Position numbers and translations under genes: made by a program | Notes under the pieces: model-generated | Database searches by the model: none | What the model saw: only the letters and a program-made list of their open reading frames with translations | Told to the model about the DNA's origin: nothing | Part shown: piece by piece, positions 8,913 to 19,887 of the stretch | How the letters are laid out: each line of letters begins with the position of its first letter | Numbering within the stretch: position 1 is the first letter of the stretch | Assembly: GCA_026936335.1 (NCBI GenBank) | Contig: JAPMXV010000021.1 | Coordinates: 186,001-250,000, forward strand | DNA from: Mantamonas sphyraenae | Taxonomy: Eukaryota; CRuMs; Mantamonadidae | Direction: 5' to 3' | Length of the DNA: 64,000 bases

Positions 8913-10862
8913 ATGTCCAGCACGAAACGAGAGCGCGACACAGACGACGGCGACGGGTTGGCCGACGAGTCTCGGCAGCAGCTGCAGCAACAAGACACAA
9001 AGCGCAGCAAGCCCAGCTCACTGGCCGATCTGCGCATTCGCACAAAACGCAGGCCAACAGGCGGCGCATCGTCCTCCTTGTCGTCCACCGCCTCTGTCAA
9101 GGTGGAAGCACACACAGACATGGCGCAGCATTCGGGAAGAGAGCAGGGAAGCTCGACGACGCACGGCAGCCAGGGCAGCAGGGCTCCCAAACCTGAGCCG
9201 ACTCTGGAGGGGCACGGGAGGGCCACACGAGACAACACAAGTGCTGGGGCCGGTGTGGACACAGGTCATATGTCCAGGGAGGGCGCAGGGAAGGGTAGGC
9301 GGGCTCCGTCGGTGCATGGCGGAGACGGGGAAAGGTACGCGGAGCACACGGAGGCGTATCACGAGTGGAATGGCCACGAAGAGGAGATCCACGACGCATT
9401 GCTGGAGTGGTACGACACACACAAACGCTCCATGCCATGGCGAGATGCAAGTGAACAGGTGCGCAGCCGACAGCTGTCGCCAGAGGAGCTCAACCAGGTT
9501 GCCTACGCTGTGTGGGTGTCTGAAATCATGCTTCAACAGACCCAAGTGGCCACTGTCATTGACTACCACAAACGCTGGATGCAGCGCTTTCCTACGGTGA
9601 GCGATCTGGCAGCGGCGGAGTTGGAACAGGTCAACGAGATCTGGTCGGGACTGGGCTACTACCGACGCGCAAAGTACCTCCACCAGGGGGCCCAGTATGT
9701 GATCGAACAATTGGGCGGCACATTCCCCAACACGGCAGAGGGGCTGAAGCAGATCCCGGGCGTGGGAGACTACACCGCGGGGGCCATCGCCTCGATTGTG
9801 TTTGAACAGAGCACACCCGTGGTGGATGGCAATGTCATTCGTGTGTTTTCTCGCATGCGATCGTTGGGCGTGGACACAAAGGCCAGCAGCAGCACAAAGC
9901 TCTTCTGGCGACTGGCTGGCAATCTGGTTCCCCGCAAGCGTCCGGGCTGCTTCAACCAGGCCCTCATGGAGCTGGGGGCCACCGTATGCACTCCTAACAA
10001 TCCGCAGTGTGACGTGTGTCCTGTGTCGCAGCACTGCACAGCGTACAGCGAGGCGCATGAGAAACAACAGCAACAAACCATCACATCCAGCTGCAGTCTG
10101 TGCCTGCCAGACATGCTCTACCCAACACCCGACGTGACAAAGTACCCGCTCAAGGCCAAAAAGACCAAGCAGAAACAGGACCTGACGGTGGTGGCGCTGG
10201 TGGAGGTGCACTTTGGCACCAAGCAACAGCGGCTGCTGTGTGAAAAGAGGCCTGAAGATGGATTGCTGGCAGGTCTGTGGCAGTTTCCCCAACGTAGCGT
10301 GAGTGAAGACGAGGCTGCACAGCTGAGCGTGGCCGATGCCAATGTCGACAAGCTGTCGAAACGCATTGCGCTGGATTACATTGAGGACACGCTGAAGCTG
10401 GACACAGCAGGCGTGTCTGTGCAATGCACCTACCTGGGGACCGTGTCCCACTTGTTCTCGCACATCCGTCAAACGATGTTTGTACAGCGAGTGGTGCTGC
10501 CGCTGCAGGTCGGCGACGAAACGCCCGCGCTCGACGCCTCGGAACCAGCCACCCAATGGGTCAAACACACAGACCTGGGCGACATGGGCGTCAGCAAGAC
10601 GGTGCACAAATGCTGGACTCTGCGTGAAAAGATCCTCAACGGGAAAAAGGTGGTGACACGAATCAACACCGGAGCGGGCAACACAAGCAGCAGCAGCAGC
10701 AGCAGCAGCAGTGCATCGTCCAGCACCACCAAAGGAGGTGGAAAGCAGCGTGCGTCAGGTGGGAAGCAGAAGCGACTCATGCCCGTGTTTGAGGTGAACG
10801 ACGAGGTGGAGATTGTCAAAACGAAGAAGAAGCAATCGTCACTTGACGCATGGATGGGATGA
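8913..10862 (+). CDS. MUTYH: Adenine DNA glycosylase (MutY homologue)
   Basis: Single-exon gene, 649 residues from the ATG at 8913; an in-frame ATG at 8841 lies inside the neighbour's promoter and adds only Pro-rich residues. The enzyme excises adenine opposite 8-oxoguanine. Visible features are the catalytic Glu region WVSEIMLQQTQVATV (near 200), the helix-hairpin-helix QIPGVGDYTAGA, the catalytic Asp in VVDGNV, a 4Fe-4S loop with spacing C-X6-C-X2-C-X5-C (near 358-374), and a C-terminal NUDIX-like domain with GLLAGLWQFP. The extreme C-terminus (KKKQSSLDAWMG) fits a QxxLxxW PCNA-binding box. A polyserine AGC tract lies just before it. The 150-residue N-terminus is low complexity. Confidence 0.95.
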   Translation: MSSTKRERDTDDGDGLADESRQQLQQQDTKRSKPSSLADLRIRTKRRPTGGASSSLSSTASVKVEAHTDMAQHSGREQGSSTTHGSQGSRAPKPEPTLEGHGRATRDNTSAGAGVDTGHMSREGAGKGRRAPSVHGGDGERYAEHTEAYHEWNGHEEEIHDALLEWYDTHKRSMPWRDASEQVRSRQLSPEELNQVAYAVWVSEIMLQQTQVATVIDYHKRWMQRFPTVSDLAAAELEQVNEIWSGLGYYRRAKYLHQGAQYVIEQLGGTFPNTAEGLKQIPGVGDYTAGAIASIVFEQSTPVVDGNVIRVFSRMRSLGVDTKASSSTKLFWRLAGNLVPRKRPGCFNQALMELGATVCTPNNPQCDVCPVSQHCTAYSEAHEKQQQQTITSSCSLCLPDMLYPTPDVTKYPLKAKKTKQKQDLTVVALVEVHFGTKQQRLLCEKRPEDGLLAGLWQFPQRSVSEDEAAQLSVADANVDKLSKRIALDYIEDTLKLDTAGVSVQCTYLGTVSHLFSHIRQTMFVQRVVLPLQVGDETPALDASEPATQWVKHTDLGDMGVSKTVHKCWTLREKILNGKKVVTRINTGAGNTSSSSSSSSSASSSTTKGGGKQRASGGKQKRLMPVFEVNDEVEIVKTKKKQSSLDAWMG

Positions 10863-10918
10863 TGAGAAAGGAGGAGAGAGAGAGAAAAAGAAAAAGAAAG
10901 AGACAGTTCACTCTGTGC

Positions 10919-12640
10919 TTATGCCCAGTCGTACAGTTCCTCGCCCTTGTCGTTGACACAGATAAAGGCCGGGAAGTTCTCGACCTCAATGCGCCAGACA
11001 CTCTCCATGCCCAACTCGGGGTAGTCCAGCACATCCATCTTCTTGATGCAGTTCTTGGCGAGGATGGCCGCGGGTCCACCGATGGAACCGAGGTAGAAGC
11101 CACCATGCTTCTTGCAGGCACGAGTCACCTGGCGCGAGCGGTTGCCCTTGGCCAGGGTAATCATGGAGGCCTTCTCGGTCATAAACTGGTCCACGTAGCT
11201 GTCCATACGGCCTGCAGTGGTGGGTCCAAAGCTGCCGCTGGCGTAGGTGGTGCCATCGTCCTCCTTGGCTGGGGTCTTGGCTGGGCCGGCGTAGTAGATG
11301 ATGTGGTTCTTGACATAGTCGGGCAGACCCTCGCCACTCTCCAGGCGTTCGCGCAGCTTGGCGTGTGCAATGTCACGTGCCACAATCATGGTGCCAGTGA
11401 GGGACAGACGCGTCTTGACCGGATACTGGGACAGCTTGGCCAGCAGCTCGGGCATGGGCTTGTTCAGGTCCACCTGCACCACATCCGTGCTGAGCTTGTC
11501 CTCAGTCATCTCTGGCAGATACTTGGCCGGGTCCGTTTCCAACTTTTCGATAAAGACGCCGTCCTCAGTGATCTTGGCCTTGGCCTGACGGTCTGCACTG
11601 CAGCTCACACCAATGCCCACGGGACAAGAGGCGCCGTGGCGAGGCAAACGCACCACACGCACGTCGTGGCAAAAGTAGCGTCCGCCAAACTGAGCGCCGA
11701 TGCCGCTCTCGCGCGTAATCTCCATGATCTTGTCCTCCCACTCCAGGTCACGGTAGGCCTGGCCATACTCGCCTCCCACAGTGGGCAGATTGTCGTAGTA
11801 TTTGGTGCTGGCCATCTTGACGGTCTTGAGGTTCATCTCTGCAGAGGTGCCGCCGACGACCACAGCAAGGTGGTAGGGTGGGCAGGCGGCGGTGCCAACG
11901 GACTTGATCTTTTCCGCCACAAACTTGGACAGGCTGTCCGGGTTCAGCAGGGCCTTGGTCTCCTGGTAGAGGAAGGTCTTGTTGGCCGAGCCGCCGCCCT
12001 TGGCAATAAAGAGAAAGTCGTACTGGTTGCCGCGGGTGGCGTAGAGATCGATTTGCGCGGGCAGGTTGTTGCCCGTGTTTTTCTCCTCAAACATGTTGAG
12101 GGGCGTCATCTGGGAGTAGCGCAGGTTGGTGCCTGTGTACGTGTTGTACACACCCAACGAGAGGGCACTTTCGTCCGTCTGCACGTCCTGCTGTGTCCAC
12201 ACGTACTCGCCCTTCTTGCCCATGACAATGGCCGTGCCGGTGTCCTGGCATCCGGGAAGCACCATGCCCGCTGCAATGTTTGCGTTCTTCAGCAACTCCA
12301 ACGCCACAAAGCGGTCGTTGTCGCTGGCCAACGGGTCGTCGAGGATGTTGCGCAGGGACTGGAGATGCGAGGGACGCAGCAGATGGGCAATGTCCCGCAT
12401 GGCTGTCTGCGACAGCAGTGTCAGCGCCTCTGGCTGCACCTGCAAGATCTTGCGACCTGCCACCTCCACCGTCTCCACGTAGTCCTTTGTCAGCAGACGG
12501 TACTCCGTGGTCGTGTCCGGTTCCAGGTCAAACATGGGGCGGTAGGCAAACTCGGCCATTCCACGCGTGGTTGTGGCTCCCACCACGACTGACGCGGTGC
12601 TTGCCAGATGGCTCTTGGCTGTGCTTGCTCGGGAAAACAT
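10919..12640 (-). CDS. Fumarate hydratase, class I (Fe-S), mitochondrial-type
   Basis: Intronless, 573 residues. Class I fumarases interconvert fumarate and malate with an oxygen-sensitive 4Fe-4S cluster. The three cluster cysteines known from characterised class I enzymes correspond here to Cys131 ([10 protein letters not shown]), Cys253 (GTAACPPYH) and probably Cys347 (VSCSADR). The C-terminal beta domain has [11 protein letters not shown] and the GPTTAGRMD motif. The N-terminus ([19 protein letters not shown]) is basic, Ser/Ala-rich and lacks acidic residues, consistent with a mitochondrial presequence. Most animals and fungi use the unrelated class II enzyme. The gene is convergent with MUTYH (56 bp between stops) and lies 63 bp downstream of the EST1/SMG7 stop on the same strand. 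Confidence 0.93.
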   Translation of the reverse strand: MFSRASTAKSHLASTASVVVGATTTRGMAEFAYRPMFDLEPDTTTEYRLLTKDYVETVEVAGRKILQVQPEALTLLSQTAMRDIAHLLRPSHLQSLRNILDDPLASDNDRFVALELLKNANIAAGMVLPGCQDTGTAIVMGKKGEYVWTQQDVQTDESALSLGVYNTYTGTNLRYSQMTPLNMFEEKNTGNNLPAQIDLYATRGNQYDFLFIAKGGGSANKTFLYQETKALLNPDSLSKFVAEKIKSVGTAACPPYHLAVVVGGTSAEMNLKTVKMASTKYYDNLPTVGGEYGQAYRDLEWEDKIMEITRESGIGAQFGGRYFCHDVRVVRLPRHGASCPVGIGVSCSADRQAKAKITEDGVFIEKLETDPAKYLPEMTEDKLSTDVVQVDLNKPMPELLAKLSQYPVKTRLSLTGTMIVARDIAHAKLRERLESGEGLPDYVKNHIIYYAGPAKTPAKEDDGTTYASGSFGPTTAGRMDSYVDQFMTEKASMITLAKGNRSRQVTRACKKHGGFYLGSIGGPAAILAKNCIKKMDVLDYPELGMESVWRIEVENFPAFICVNDKGEELYDWA

Positions 12641-12703
12641 GGCGTGCGTTTGTTTCTCGCTTTGTTTGCGTGGGTTGTGCTGTGCGGAGGGTTTTGCCGA
12701 ATT

Positions 12704-15067
12704 TCATTCCCAAGCAAGCCATCCCATGCTCTGGCCACGCCAAAGGGTGTCTCTGTTCCCTGTACTGCTGCTGCTGCTGCTGCTGTTGCTGTGGAATGAT
12801 TCGTATCTGGGCCGTTGAAAGACTCGCGGTTGCAGAACGTCGGCGCTGAGCCAGTCGTCCGGACTGGGCCACGGCACCTTGGGCTGGTGTTGGATCTGGT
12901 CGTCGTGAAAGAGGACACACAGAGTGTGCAGGCGCATGGCTTCGACATGGTCAGCAGGCGAACAGTGGAGCGATCTGTCCTGGAGCCATACGGCGGCAGG
13001 ATGGGCCTGTCGAACAAAGTCACGTCGGGTGCGCTTCTTGCGCAATTGGATCACCTCTGGCACTGGACTTTGCGACTGTTGCAGCGCCGATGGATCCTGT
13101 TGCGGTGACTCGGGCTGTTCTCGAGGCTGTGGCTGTGGCTGTGGTTGTGGCTGTGTAACTTGGGATGAGGCTGGCTCAATGGTCATTGCTGTGGATGAAG
13201 ATGTGGTGACGACGCTGACAGATTCCTGCGCTGTCTGTGGTGGTTGTGAAGGGGTGGTGACGAGATCCAAGCAAAGGGAAGTGGATTCTTGGTCGGGTGG
13301 CTGAGGCGTGGAGACTGTGTCGTCGTGGCTGTGTGCGATGTAGCTGCAAACTCCGTCTGTGTCGATGGTCAACGGTGCATACTGAGTCAGCGCATGCACC
13401 AACCACAAAAATCGTTGTTGTTGCTGCAGAGAGGCATCGTCGTCGTCGTCGTCTTTGTCGTCGTTTGCGTCTGTGTGAACCCCCTGCAGGGTGTAATCGA
13501 GACGCGTTTGCCAATCATCGAGCATTGGCAGGCCACGCAGCTCCACTTCCTGCACCAACGGCTGCACGGGTGCGTCTGTGGGCGGAGAGACACGCGCGTG
13601 GATGTGTGTGCACAGTGCAGCCAGTCTGCGCCACAGGTACTGCCAGGCTTCGGACTCGAGGACCGGTGCGTCGACGCTGCCTTGGACGAGATCGTGCCGC
13701 TGGAGCAGCCAGACGAGCACTGTGTTGATGGCAGGCAAAAACGCAGGCGCCGCTTCGTCTGTGTCCTCTTCTTTGCTCTTGTTGTTGGTGAACGTGCTGT
13801 AGAAAATGGCCGCGCCGGTCATGAGCAGCAGCGTGGTGAGGTTTGCACTCTCCCAATCCTGGCTTTTGGCCACATGCGGCATGGAGGCGAGCAGGCATAC
13901 CAACATGCGCATTGCATGTGTGTCGTCGATGTGTCTGCACCGCAGCAGGAACCCATACTCACGCAAGAGCTCATGCAGCACCCTCTGGTGCTCGTTGACG
14001 GCAGATTCCTCATCCTCTGGCTCCTTGGTGTCGTCGTGGCTGTGCAACAGACCCAACAGGTGCACAAAGCGGGTTGTGGCTACCTGAGAGATGGCCTCGG
14101 CGTCCTCTTCTTTGTACACAAACAGGTTGGAGGTCCAGTGGAGCCGTGCGCTGCCTCCGCGTCGTCGTTTACGTCGTCCCTGCTCGGTCGCACGCACCAC
14201 AGTCCCTTCGGCATCCACTTGCAAGTCGTCGCGTTGGATGAGGGACAACGCGTGCTGGAGAAACTCTGTGCTGCGTGCGCGCTGAGCCGCTCGCGCAAAC
14301 TGGGCCTGCAGATTGGAACGCGCCGTGGCAAAGGGCACGGTGGCGCACATGGCACGCAAGTGACGGTACACCGAGTCCAACGTGTGTCCACGGTAGCTGG
14401 CAATGACGGCGAGCTGGTTGTGTGCGCGTCCGTGACTTGGCAACAGCCACGCTGCACGCTGGTAGTGTGCTTCGGCTTGGCCAAAGTCCTTGCGCTTGCT
14501 TCCACTGTGCAGTTGCATGTAGCGTGCCATGTCGCCCAGGCACACCAGTGCGTGTTGCCCCACGGTGGCGGCAGCCTGTAGCTCTTCCCGTCGCAGCGCC
14601 CACGACGCGCCGCCGTTCTGGACGTTGGCTTCGGCGGTGAGGAGGTCGGGGAGAGCATGACGGAAGCCTGCCATGCGATAACGCGTGTCCAGCCGCTCAA
14701 GAAGACGCTTGTAGGCGGCGTCACCGCGGATCAAAAACTCGCACAGCTCTTCGACAAGGCTATCCAGCTTGCCTTGCACACGCCGGCGATTGCTGCCTCG
14801 CAAAGCCTGAGAGCTGCTGCGTAGCTTGCTACGGTACCACTCAATGACTCTGTAGTGGCCATGTTTCCACACACTCTGCTCGGTTTCCCTCTGCACCGCG
14901 CCGAGCACGTCCTGCACAATCTCGTCCATGCCAGAAGCCACCGCACGCTCACACAACTCTGTGTGCGAGGAGCATCCCAGCTCCTGAAGCACCGCACGGG
15001 CCTGTGTGCCCTTTAGCGCGGGATCCACCTTGCTCAGTGCCTGCAACAACGTGTGTGCCTCGCTCAT
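12704..15067 (-). CDS. EST1/SMG7-family protein (14-3-3-like/TPR), nonsense-mediated decay factor
   Basis: A single open frame of 787 residues from the ATG at 15067; an ATG three codons earlier (15076) is also possible. The N-terminal half has the SMG5/6/7-EST1 pattern: LVCLGDMARYMQLH, then AEAHYQRAAWLLPSHGRAHN and QLAVIASYRGHTLDSVYRH, then cysteine/alanine helices. In the family this forms a 14-3-3-like pocket for phospho-UPF1. The second half keeps the helical hairpin region and a DNA/RNA-binding-type tail with Pro/Gln-rich (TQPQPQPQPQP) and polyserine segments. No PIN domain is seen, so SMG7 or EST1 is likelier than SMG6. Divergent from ClpX by about 126 bp. Confidence 0.75.
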   Translation of the reverse strand: MSEAHTLLQALSKVDPALKGTQARAVLQELGCSSHTELCERAVASGMDEIVQDVLGAVQRETEQSVWKHGHYRVIEWYRSKLRSSSQALRGSNRRRVQGKLDSLVEELCEFLIRGDAAYKRLLERLDTRYRMAGFRHALPDLLTAEANVQNGGASWALRREELQAAATVGQHALVCLGDMARYMQLHSGSKRKDFGQAEAHYQRAAWLLPSHGRAHNQLAVIASYRGHTLDSVYRHLRAMCATVPFATARSNLQAQFARAAQRARSTEFLQHALSLIQRDDLQVDAEGTVVRATEQGRRKRRRGGSARLHWTSNLFVYKEEDAEAISQVATTRFVHLLGLLHSHDDTKEPEDEESAVNEHQRVLHELLREYGFLLRCRHIDDTHAMRMLVCLLASMPHVAKSQDWESANLTTLLLMTGAAIFYSTFTNNKSKEEDTDEAAPAFLPAINTVLVWLLQRHDLVQGSVDAPVLESEAWQYLWRRLAALCTHIHARVSPPTDAPVQPLVQEVELRGLPMLDDWQTRLDYTLQGVHTDANDDKDDDDDDASLQQQQRFLWLVHALTQYAPLTIDTDGVCSYIAHSHDDTVSTPQPPDQESTSLCLDLVTTPSQPPQTAQESVSVVTTSSSTAMTIEPASSQVTQPQPQPQPQPREQPESPQQDPSALQQSQSPVPEVIQLRKKRTRRDFVRQAHPAAVWLQDRSLHCSPADHVEAMRLHTLCVLFHDDQIQHQPKVPWPSPDDWLSADVLQPRVFQRPRYESFHSNSSSSSSSTGNRDTLWRGQSMGWLAWE

Positions 15068-15193
15068 CGGGTGCACAACTCGTCGTCAGCTGCAGAGTGG
15101 TCAGTTGGGGGGTGTGTGAACAAGGGGGTGTGTGTTGGTTTGGTGACGTGTGCGCATGTGCACCTGCTTCACCAACCCACCCACCCACCCACC

Positions 15194-16986
15194 ATGTTTG
15201 CTCGCGCCACACGACGAACGACACTGGCTTTGCATGTCCGGCCGGCGGTGTGCGTCGCACGGTATTCTACACGCGAGCTGGACGCAGGCACGGACGAGAA
15301 TGCCGCGCGCAGGAGAGCGGCAGCGGCAGAAAGCGCGGAGGCTGCTGTGTTGGCAGAGAGCCAGCCGGCTCCGAATCTGGACTCGGGAGGAGGCGGCTTG
15401 CCACGTCCACCGACGGCAAACAAGTCGGACGATGACGTGTGGATGGACATGAAGGACATTCCCACGCCGTCGCAACTGACACGGGCTCTGGATAAGCATG
15501 TGATTGGACAGCCGGTGGGTTTCTTGCCGTGTGTGGCAGTCGTGTGTTTTCCCTCCGCGCGGTTGACAATCCCACACATGGACTGACACGGAGATGCGCG
15601 CCGCATGTGCTGCAGAGGGTCAAACGTGCACTGTCTGTGGCTGTGTACAACCACTACAAGCGTGTGATGATGGCAAACGAGGCAGCAAAGCGCCGAGCGG
15701 GCGCAGCAGCTGCGGCGGCCGAAGCTGCCGGTGGGGCACACATGAGCTTCGAGGAGTTGTGGGAGCTTGCAGAGAAGCAGCAAGCGGATGCACATGAAAA
15801 GAACAGCAGCGAGGAGAAGCAGGGCGAGGGAGGGGCGTCGTCACCGTCGTCGTCTTCGCAGGAAGAGGAAAACACGCGACGAATGCTCAGGCACCTGATG
15901 GCACAGGATCTGTCACCTGCAGCCGGGGTCGGATCCTCAGAGGGTGGGTCTGGGAATGGAAGTGACGCAGAAGGAGTGATGGAAAAGAGGCGGAGGCTGA
16001 GGCAGGAGGCAGAGGAGCTGGACGGGGTGCCTCGGTTTGACAAGTCGAACCTGCTGCTTATCGGCCCCACAGGCTCGGGCAAGACGCTGCTGGCACGCAC
16101 ACTGGCGCAACAGGTGGACGTGCCGTTTGCCATTGCCGATGCAACGACGTTGACGCAGGCGGGATACGTGGGCGACGACGTGGAGAGCGTCATTTTCAAA
16201 TTGTTGCAGAGCGCCGACTTTGACGTGCAGGCTGCCCAGCAGGGGATTGTGTACATTGACGAAATCGACAAGATTGCGCGTACGTCGTCCAATGTGTCGA
16301 TCACGCGGGACGTGAGTGGCGAGGGCGTGCAGCAATCGTTGCTGAAGATCATCGAAGGCAGCGTTGTTTCGGTGCCGGAAAAGGGTGGGCGGAAGAACCC
16401 TCGGGATAACATGATCAGCGTGGACACAAGCAACATTCTGTTTATTGTGGGCGGGGCGTTTGAAGGGATTGAGAAGCTTGTTGCGGAGCGTACCTCTGCG
16501 CGGTCGATCGGGTTTGGGGCAAACGTGCGTCGTGCAAACGTATCGGGCGTGAAGGATTCAGAGGCGTACGGGTTGCTGCAACAGGTGACGAGTGAGGACC
16601 TGGTCAACTTTGGCATCATCCCAGAGCTGGTGGGGCGGTTGCCGCTGATCACGGCGCTGCACGCGCTGAGCGAGGAGGATCTGGTGCGCATCTTGGTGGA
16701 GCCGAAGAATGCGCTGCTGGGCCAGTACCAGGCGATTTTCCGCATGAATGACGTGGAACTGGAACTGACAGAGGATGCACTGGCCGAGGTGGCGCATCTT
16801 TGTGCACGTGCAAGCAGCGGCGCACGCGGCCTGCGCTACGTGATGGAGCGCGCCCTGCTGGATCTGATGTACGAGATTCCAGATCGCAAAGACATCCAAA
16901 AGGTGGTGGTGGACGCCGATGCCATCCGCGAGGTGCGCCCGCCCAAGTTGATCCTGGTGCAGGAGGAGGAGGAAGAAGCTGCGTGA
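15194..16986 (+). CDS. CLPX: Mitochondrial ATP-dependent protease ATPase subunit ClpX
   Basis: Two exons, 15194-15514 and 15616-16986, phase 0, 563 residues. ClpX unfolds substrates for the ClpP peptidase. Seen: basic Arg/Thr-rich presequence ([17 protein letters not shown]), [18 protein letters not shown] joined across the intron to [16 protein letters not shown], Walker A GPTGSGKT (near 257), Walker [12 protein letters not shown], the pore loop GYVGDD, a sensor-2 region [12 protein letters not shown], and the IGF tripeptide ([10 protein letters not shown]) that docks into ClpP. The N-terminal zinc-binding CxxC domain of bacterial and animal ClpX is absent. A low-complexity insertion of about 100 residues lies before Walker A, as in other mitochondrial ClpX. 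Its stop is 20 bp from the convergent neighbour's stop. Confidence 0.94.
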
Positions 16987-17006
16987 GGGAAAGCGGGGGA
17001 CCAAAA

Positions 17007-19126
17007 TCATCCAAAGTCCATTCGCTTGGGTGTGAAGCCGCGCAGGTCGATGCCATCCAGTGCAATTTTGGTGGGTGATACAAAGCTGTCGTCTTGGGTG
17101 TCGGCCGGTGTGGCCGGGGAATCTGTGGTTGTGGAGGAGGAGGAGGAGGAGGATGCAGTGCCTGAAGAGGAAGAAGCCATGCTGCTGCTGCTGCTGCTGC
17201 TGCTACTGCTGGTGGTGGTGTTGGTAGTGTCGTCGACGTACACGGCGTCTGGCCTGCTCCAAACCTTGACGACACCTGCGGTGCAGGCTGTGACAAGACC
17301 GTCTTGGACAAAGCGGAGGCAGGTGAGTGGCTGCAAATGGGCCTGGATGGTAGTCATGGGCTCGAGTTGGGCGACAAATCGTCGTCCCGGGGCCTTTTGT
17401 GCGCGGGAGACGGAGATGGAGGCAAAGGAGGAGGTTGCGTTGGCGCCGGCGGTTGAGGAGGCCGTGGAGACGCCTCCTCCTGCAGACGGACTCTCTGTGG
17501 TTGCCGACGAATGGAGGCGAGGTCGCTTGAGCTGCTGCTCGGAATACTCCCAAATGCAGAGGTTTGTGTCCTGGGCGACGCTGGCAAAGCGGTAGGTACG
17601 GTTGCGAGCGTCCTGCACATTCTGCCAGTCATCAAAGGCGACGGCAGAGACCCAGGAGGAGTGGCCCGGGCAGCGTGCTACAAGTTCCATCTTTTCAAAG
17701 GACCACAATGAGACGAGGTCGTCCTCACCGCCGGTGAGGAGCATGCGGCCGTCGTGGCTCCAGGCGACACACAGGAAGGCGCCATAGTAGGAGCGGAAGG
17801 CGGCAAGGAGGACGTGGTCGACAAAGTCAAAGATGCGCAGGATGCCATCGCGACCACAGGTGGCAAGGTATTGGCCATCGGGCGAAAAGGCCATGGCTGT
17901 GACTGGCTTGTTGCTCACGTGCCATCGCTGCAACGGGTTGGATCCCTTGGTGGGGTTGTCGTACACATCGATGAGCTTGCGTGTGTTGGCGTCCAGTGGA
18001 TCTTCAAAGGACGAGTCTCCCGCATCGGTGTCGTAGAGATACAGATTGCCGTCTGCGTGAGCCACGAGCACGTGAGCCTCGGTGCCGGGCACCCAGCATG
18101 CGGCTGTGCTGCTGCTGCTGTTTACGCTTTCGCCCTTTTCATTGAGGTGTGTCTTGAAGCGTTGGTCGCGTGGCAAGTAGACGAGGATGTCGCCTGTGTC
18201 AAAGGTGATGAGCATCTCAAGCTGGTCGGCCGCCGCCCACGGTTTGAATGCAACCACGGTGGGCGTGGGACGAAAGTCCAGCGTGTCCAAATTGTTCTGT
18301 GTGCACACAACACATGGGTGGGAAGAGCGGGGGAGGAAGGCACAACGGGGACGCAGGGGCAGGGTGAGCGAGGGCGGGAAGTTTTGGTGCGTAGCGATGA
18401 AAGTCGACTTACTCTGCCGGCGTTGAAGTAGTCCACCAGAAAGATGCTCTCGCCAATGTTGTAGGCCATGTACACAATGAAGTTTGCTCGCAGGTGTGCA
18501 GTGAGTGCCGTGCCGTTGTCCTGCTCGTCGTCGTCTTCGTCGGCAGCTTGTGCAACGCGCCCTCCGGTTCCTCGGCTGCCCTTCTTGCTCAGCTTCTTGG
18601 CCGACTTTTTGCTGCTGCTCTTGCCCTTTGCACTGGCTTTGGCCGGCGAGGGCGACGCAGATCCCTTTGCGGACTCGTCGTCGCCGCTGGCTCGTTCGCA
18701 GGCGTACAGGGAAACTGTGGTGGAGCGCAACAGAATGAAGTCGATCCTATGTGGCTGCACGCCCGTCTGCTGGTACATGTCACGCAGGCGCCAGTAGCCT
18801 TCATGTGTGTAGAACTTGCGACGTGCGGCCTTGGGCGGCGTGTCCATCATGGCCCTTGTTTTTGTGCCGCGTTTGCCTGCGGAAGCCTTGCCTGCGCTTT
18901 TCGACGGCGCCCGCTCAGAGTCAGAGTCCTCCTCGCTGTCGTAGGATACGATGCGGCTTCTGCGTGTGTTGTTTGTCTGTTGCTCCAGCTGTACTTCATC
19001 TTGCATGTCATCTTGGCCGTCGTTGGAGCCGTTGGAGCCGTTGTCGATCAATTCTTCCTCGTCATCCAGCCCAGGCCCATTGTCGTCTTGGTCCTCACGC
19101 TGCCGTTGCTGACGCGAAGGGAGCAT
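17007..19126 (-). CDS. WDR20/DMWD-type WD40 protein (deubiquitinase cofactor family)
   Basis: Two exons, 19126-18413 and 18296-17007; donor GTAAGT, acceptor CACACAG, phase 0. An ATG at 19237 would extend the N-terminus but overlaps the divergent DNAAF6 start, so I prefer 19126 (667 residues). Diagnostic matches to WDR20/DMWD/CreC: HEGYWRLRDMYQQTG at the N-terminus, WVPGTEAHVLVAHADGNLYL, AFSPDGQYLATCGRDGILRI, then GGEDDLVSLWSF and GHSSWVSAVAFD, and a final blade VTACTAGVVKVWSRP. In animals WDR20 activates USP12/USP46; in fungi CreC partners the homologous DUB CreB. Loops between blades are Ser-rich, including a coded polyserine run near the C-terminus. Confidence 0.87.
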
Positions 19127-19220
19127 TGGGGGAGGGGATGCCAAGGGGGGAGGTTGTACTGCGGATGTGTACGTGTGTTTCTCGAGCAGAGCTTGGGTTG
19201 GCGATGGCGGCGCCAACACA

Positions 19221-19887
19221 ATGAGCTTTGCGGACATCCAGGCACTTTCAGAGCTGCTTGCGTCGAGCGAGGAGGCTCAAAAGGAGCAGTCGCAGACAAA
19301 GACGGAGGAGGAGCAGACGACGCCGTCAACGGTGGCCAGCACACAGGGCTATGTGGACGACGGTGCGTTTCGGAACGTTGCGAACGCACGCGCGGTGCAG
19401 GCTCATGCATCGGCACAAGTGGGCATCACTGACATCTTTGTGTGTGTGTGTGTGTAAAGGTGCGCCTGTGGCCGGGAAGAAGGCGAGCAAGGACATCTGG
19501 GATGTGGAGGCGGACGAGGAGCAGATCGTGGACGAAGAGGAGCTGCCGCCCGAGGTGGACGATGGACGCAGGAGGGCCAAGTATGAAGTTGTGTACAAAC
19601 AAGCAGTCGGGGCGGAGGACATGTATCTGGGCATGAGTGGCAAGACGCCCGGGAGTAATTGGTGCGAGCAGATTGTTGTCAAGGTGACACTGCCCGAGAC
19701 AGAGCGGGCCAGCGAGGTGAACATTGATGTCAAGGCCAAATACCTTGCCGTGGACACAGCACAGCGCAAGGCGCGTGTGGCGCTACCCAAGCCGGTGGAC
19801 CCGGAGGGAGGCAGCGCACAGTGGGACGCCGAGAAGAAGGAGCTGCGCATCACCCTCGACGTGGTATTGCAAGAATGGGAAAAGTGA
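19221..19887 (+). CDS. DNAAF6: PIH1 domain-containing dynein axonemal assembly factor (PIH1D3)
   Basis: Two exons, 19221-19362 and 19460-19887, 189 residues (human protein 214). The donor GTGCGT lies at phase 1; the acceptor is TGTGTAAAG after a GT repeat. DNAAF6 is a cytoplasmic R2TP/HSP90-linked factor that preassembles axonemal dynein arms. Matches: KDIWDVEADEEQI, AKYEVVYKQAVGAEDMYLGM, CEQIVVKVTLPE and a CS-like beta domain ending LRITLDVVLQEW. This is strong evidence for motile cilia. The start MSFADIQALSELLA mirrors the family's short helical N-terminus. Confidence 0.92.
19439..19455 (+). repeat. GT dinucleotide tract at the 3' end of the DNAAF6 intron
   Basis: An alternating GT run sits immediately before the TAAAG acceptor, where a polypyrimidine tract would be expected. 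Confidence 0.8.

Noticed and set aside
10850-12592. 580-codon open frame on the + strand
   Set aside because: Antisense to the full fumarase gene, whose catalytic motifs are intact; the + frame is His/Leu/Val-rich shadow sequence.
19127-19237. Longer N-terminus for the WDR20-type gene
   Set aside because: The ATG at 19237 would make its coding region overlap the well supported start of DNAAF6; kept as an alternative only.
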